Source: Thiomargarita sp. (lineage in GTDB: Bacteria; Pseudomonadota; Gammaproteobacteria; Beggiatoales; Beggiatoaceae). Taken from it: DNA of 7,223 bases. Position 1 is the first letter of the stretch; each line of letters opens with the position of its first letter. Shown in pieces: positions 6,693 to 7,223 of this stretch. The position numbers and the translations under genes are program-made. The notes below the pieces were generated by a model. That model ran no database searches and was not told where the DNA came from. It was given only the letters and a program-made list of their open reading frames with translations. The DNA is taken from the NCBI GenBank assembly GCA_020721025.1, contig DYNO01000166.1, positions 1 to 7,223 on the forward strand, given 5' to 3'.

Positions 6693-7028
6693 GTGCAGCA
6701 TTCGCTAAAACTCCGATGAATAGATAGCATATCACAACTCATTCAAGCAATTATTGCATTTATGGCGAGTTTTATCTAAAAACAGCGCGGTATGCTGATA
6801 AAGTAGTAATTTTCAATAAAAAATATTTATTATTCAGTCGATTAATAAGAAAGTTTAAGATAAATTGATTATTTAGGGAAATGACTCACCTCGCGCATGA
6901 CCTCATGCCGTGCTGATAAAAATTAATGATGGGTGCAGTGCAACAAAAGACAATTTGTCAATTCGCTCGACATGTGTTTTTCACGCAACACAATTCACCA
7001 ATATAACCAAATTTATCGCGCTTGTCCA
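6693..7028. other. AT-rich gene-free DNA upstream of the NdvB-like gene
   Basis: There is no credible coding sequence on either strand. Visible structure includes a 14-bp palindrome, GCATGACCTCATGC (6895-6908); a 9-bp direct repeat, GCTGATAAA, at 6794-6802 and 6912-6920; and a distant inverted pair, AAAACTC (6707-6713) with GAGTTTT (6767-6773). These may be operator sites for the promoter at 6664-6692 or chance in AT-rich DNA. Confidence 0.4.
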
Positions 7029-7157
7029 TCAATCTGTGGTAAAAAAATCACATCGCTGAAAATTTTGCCACCAATCACCGCATCCATGCTCCAAAAATTT
7101 CCCAATTTTGACTGGTTTCGTGAGTTTTGTCACAAAGCCATCGTCGTGACTTGTCAC
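7029..7157 (-). pseudogene. Possible relic of a response-regulator receiver domain end
   Basis: A 42-codon minus-strand frame contains GFVTKLTKPVKIGKFLE, which resembles the last strand and helix of receiver domains, where a hydrophobic-T-K-P motif with the conserved lysine is followed by a short helix. Nothing upstream in the same frame extends it: stops lie close by, and the other frame beyond 7157 holds only SVILIL before a stop. There is no aspartate pocket, start codon context or downstream output domain. It may be a decayed gene fragment or a coincidence. The window edge at 7223 limits the view. Confidence 0.22.
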
Positions 7158-7223
7158 CTTCCACGCAATATTAAAATAACTGATTGTTTAATCGAGTAAA
7201 AAAATTGGAATGTTATTTGCTGA

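Noticed and set aside
6933..7199. 88-codon plus-strand frame starting at a GTG
   Set aside because: It has no ribosome binding site, an odd Cys-rich composition and no recognisable family. It also overlaps the minus-strand receiver-like stretch, so it looks like a chance frame.
1..7223. CRISPR array, tRNA or rRNA gene, or defence cluster
   Set aside because: No regularly spaced repeats, tRNA-like cloverleaf, rRNA sequence or defence proteins were seen on either strand.

Overview
The window looks like chromosomal DNA from an AT-leaning gammaproteobacterium that probably oxidises reduced sulfur. Three things point this way: an ATP sulfurylase (Sat) of the zinc-binding type shared by sulfur oxidisers and thermophiles, a UbiG whose sequence is typically proteobacterial, and a NudJ-type Nudix hydrolase like those of gammaproteobacteria. 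A Beggiatoa/Thioploca/Thiothrix-like source fits the base composition and the transposase scrap, but the genus is inference only.

Layout, left to right. Positions 1-164 are AT-rich with no gene. The minus-strand gene sat runs from 1334 down to 165, with its start fixed by a strong ribosome binding site. A 577-base gap (1335-1911) holds sat's upstream DNA and a C-terminal scrap of a transposase gene (1614-1859). Three plus-strand genes follow as a compact unit: a NudJ-type Nudix hydrolase (1912-2349), ubiG (2359-3063) and an uncharacterised class I methyltransferase (3065-3727). The last two are one base apart. The unit converges on a large minus-strand gene (6480 down to 3847), and between them sits a tandem palindromic repeat (3788-3822). 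The large gene encodes an 877-residue membrane protein that joins a periplasmic GH17 beta-1,3-glucan-active domain to a cytoplasmic family 2 glycosyltransferase, the NdvB-type architecture. It has a near-consensus sigma-70 promoter at 6664-6692, about 180 nt upstream, and the implied leader can fold in two exclusive ways. From 6693 to the right edge there is no convincing intact gene. A short minus-strand stretch (7029-7157) resembles the end of a response-regulator receiver domain and may be a relic.

Working together: Sat handles sulfur energy metabolism (APS and pyrophosphate to ATP and sulfate in the oxidative direction). UbiG makes ubiquinone for the respiratory chain, and the Nudix and second methyltransferase genes are probably co-transcribed with it, without an evident shared pathway. 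The NdvB-like protein makes and remodels beta-1,3-glucan for the periplasm or biofilm. I found no clearly novel multi-gene system. The most interesting leads are the GH17-GT2 synthase with its structured leader, the methyltransferase coupled to ubiG, and the palindromic repeat.
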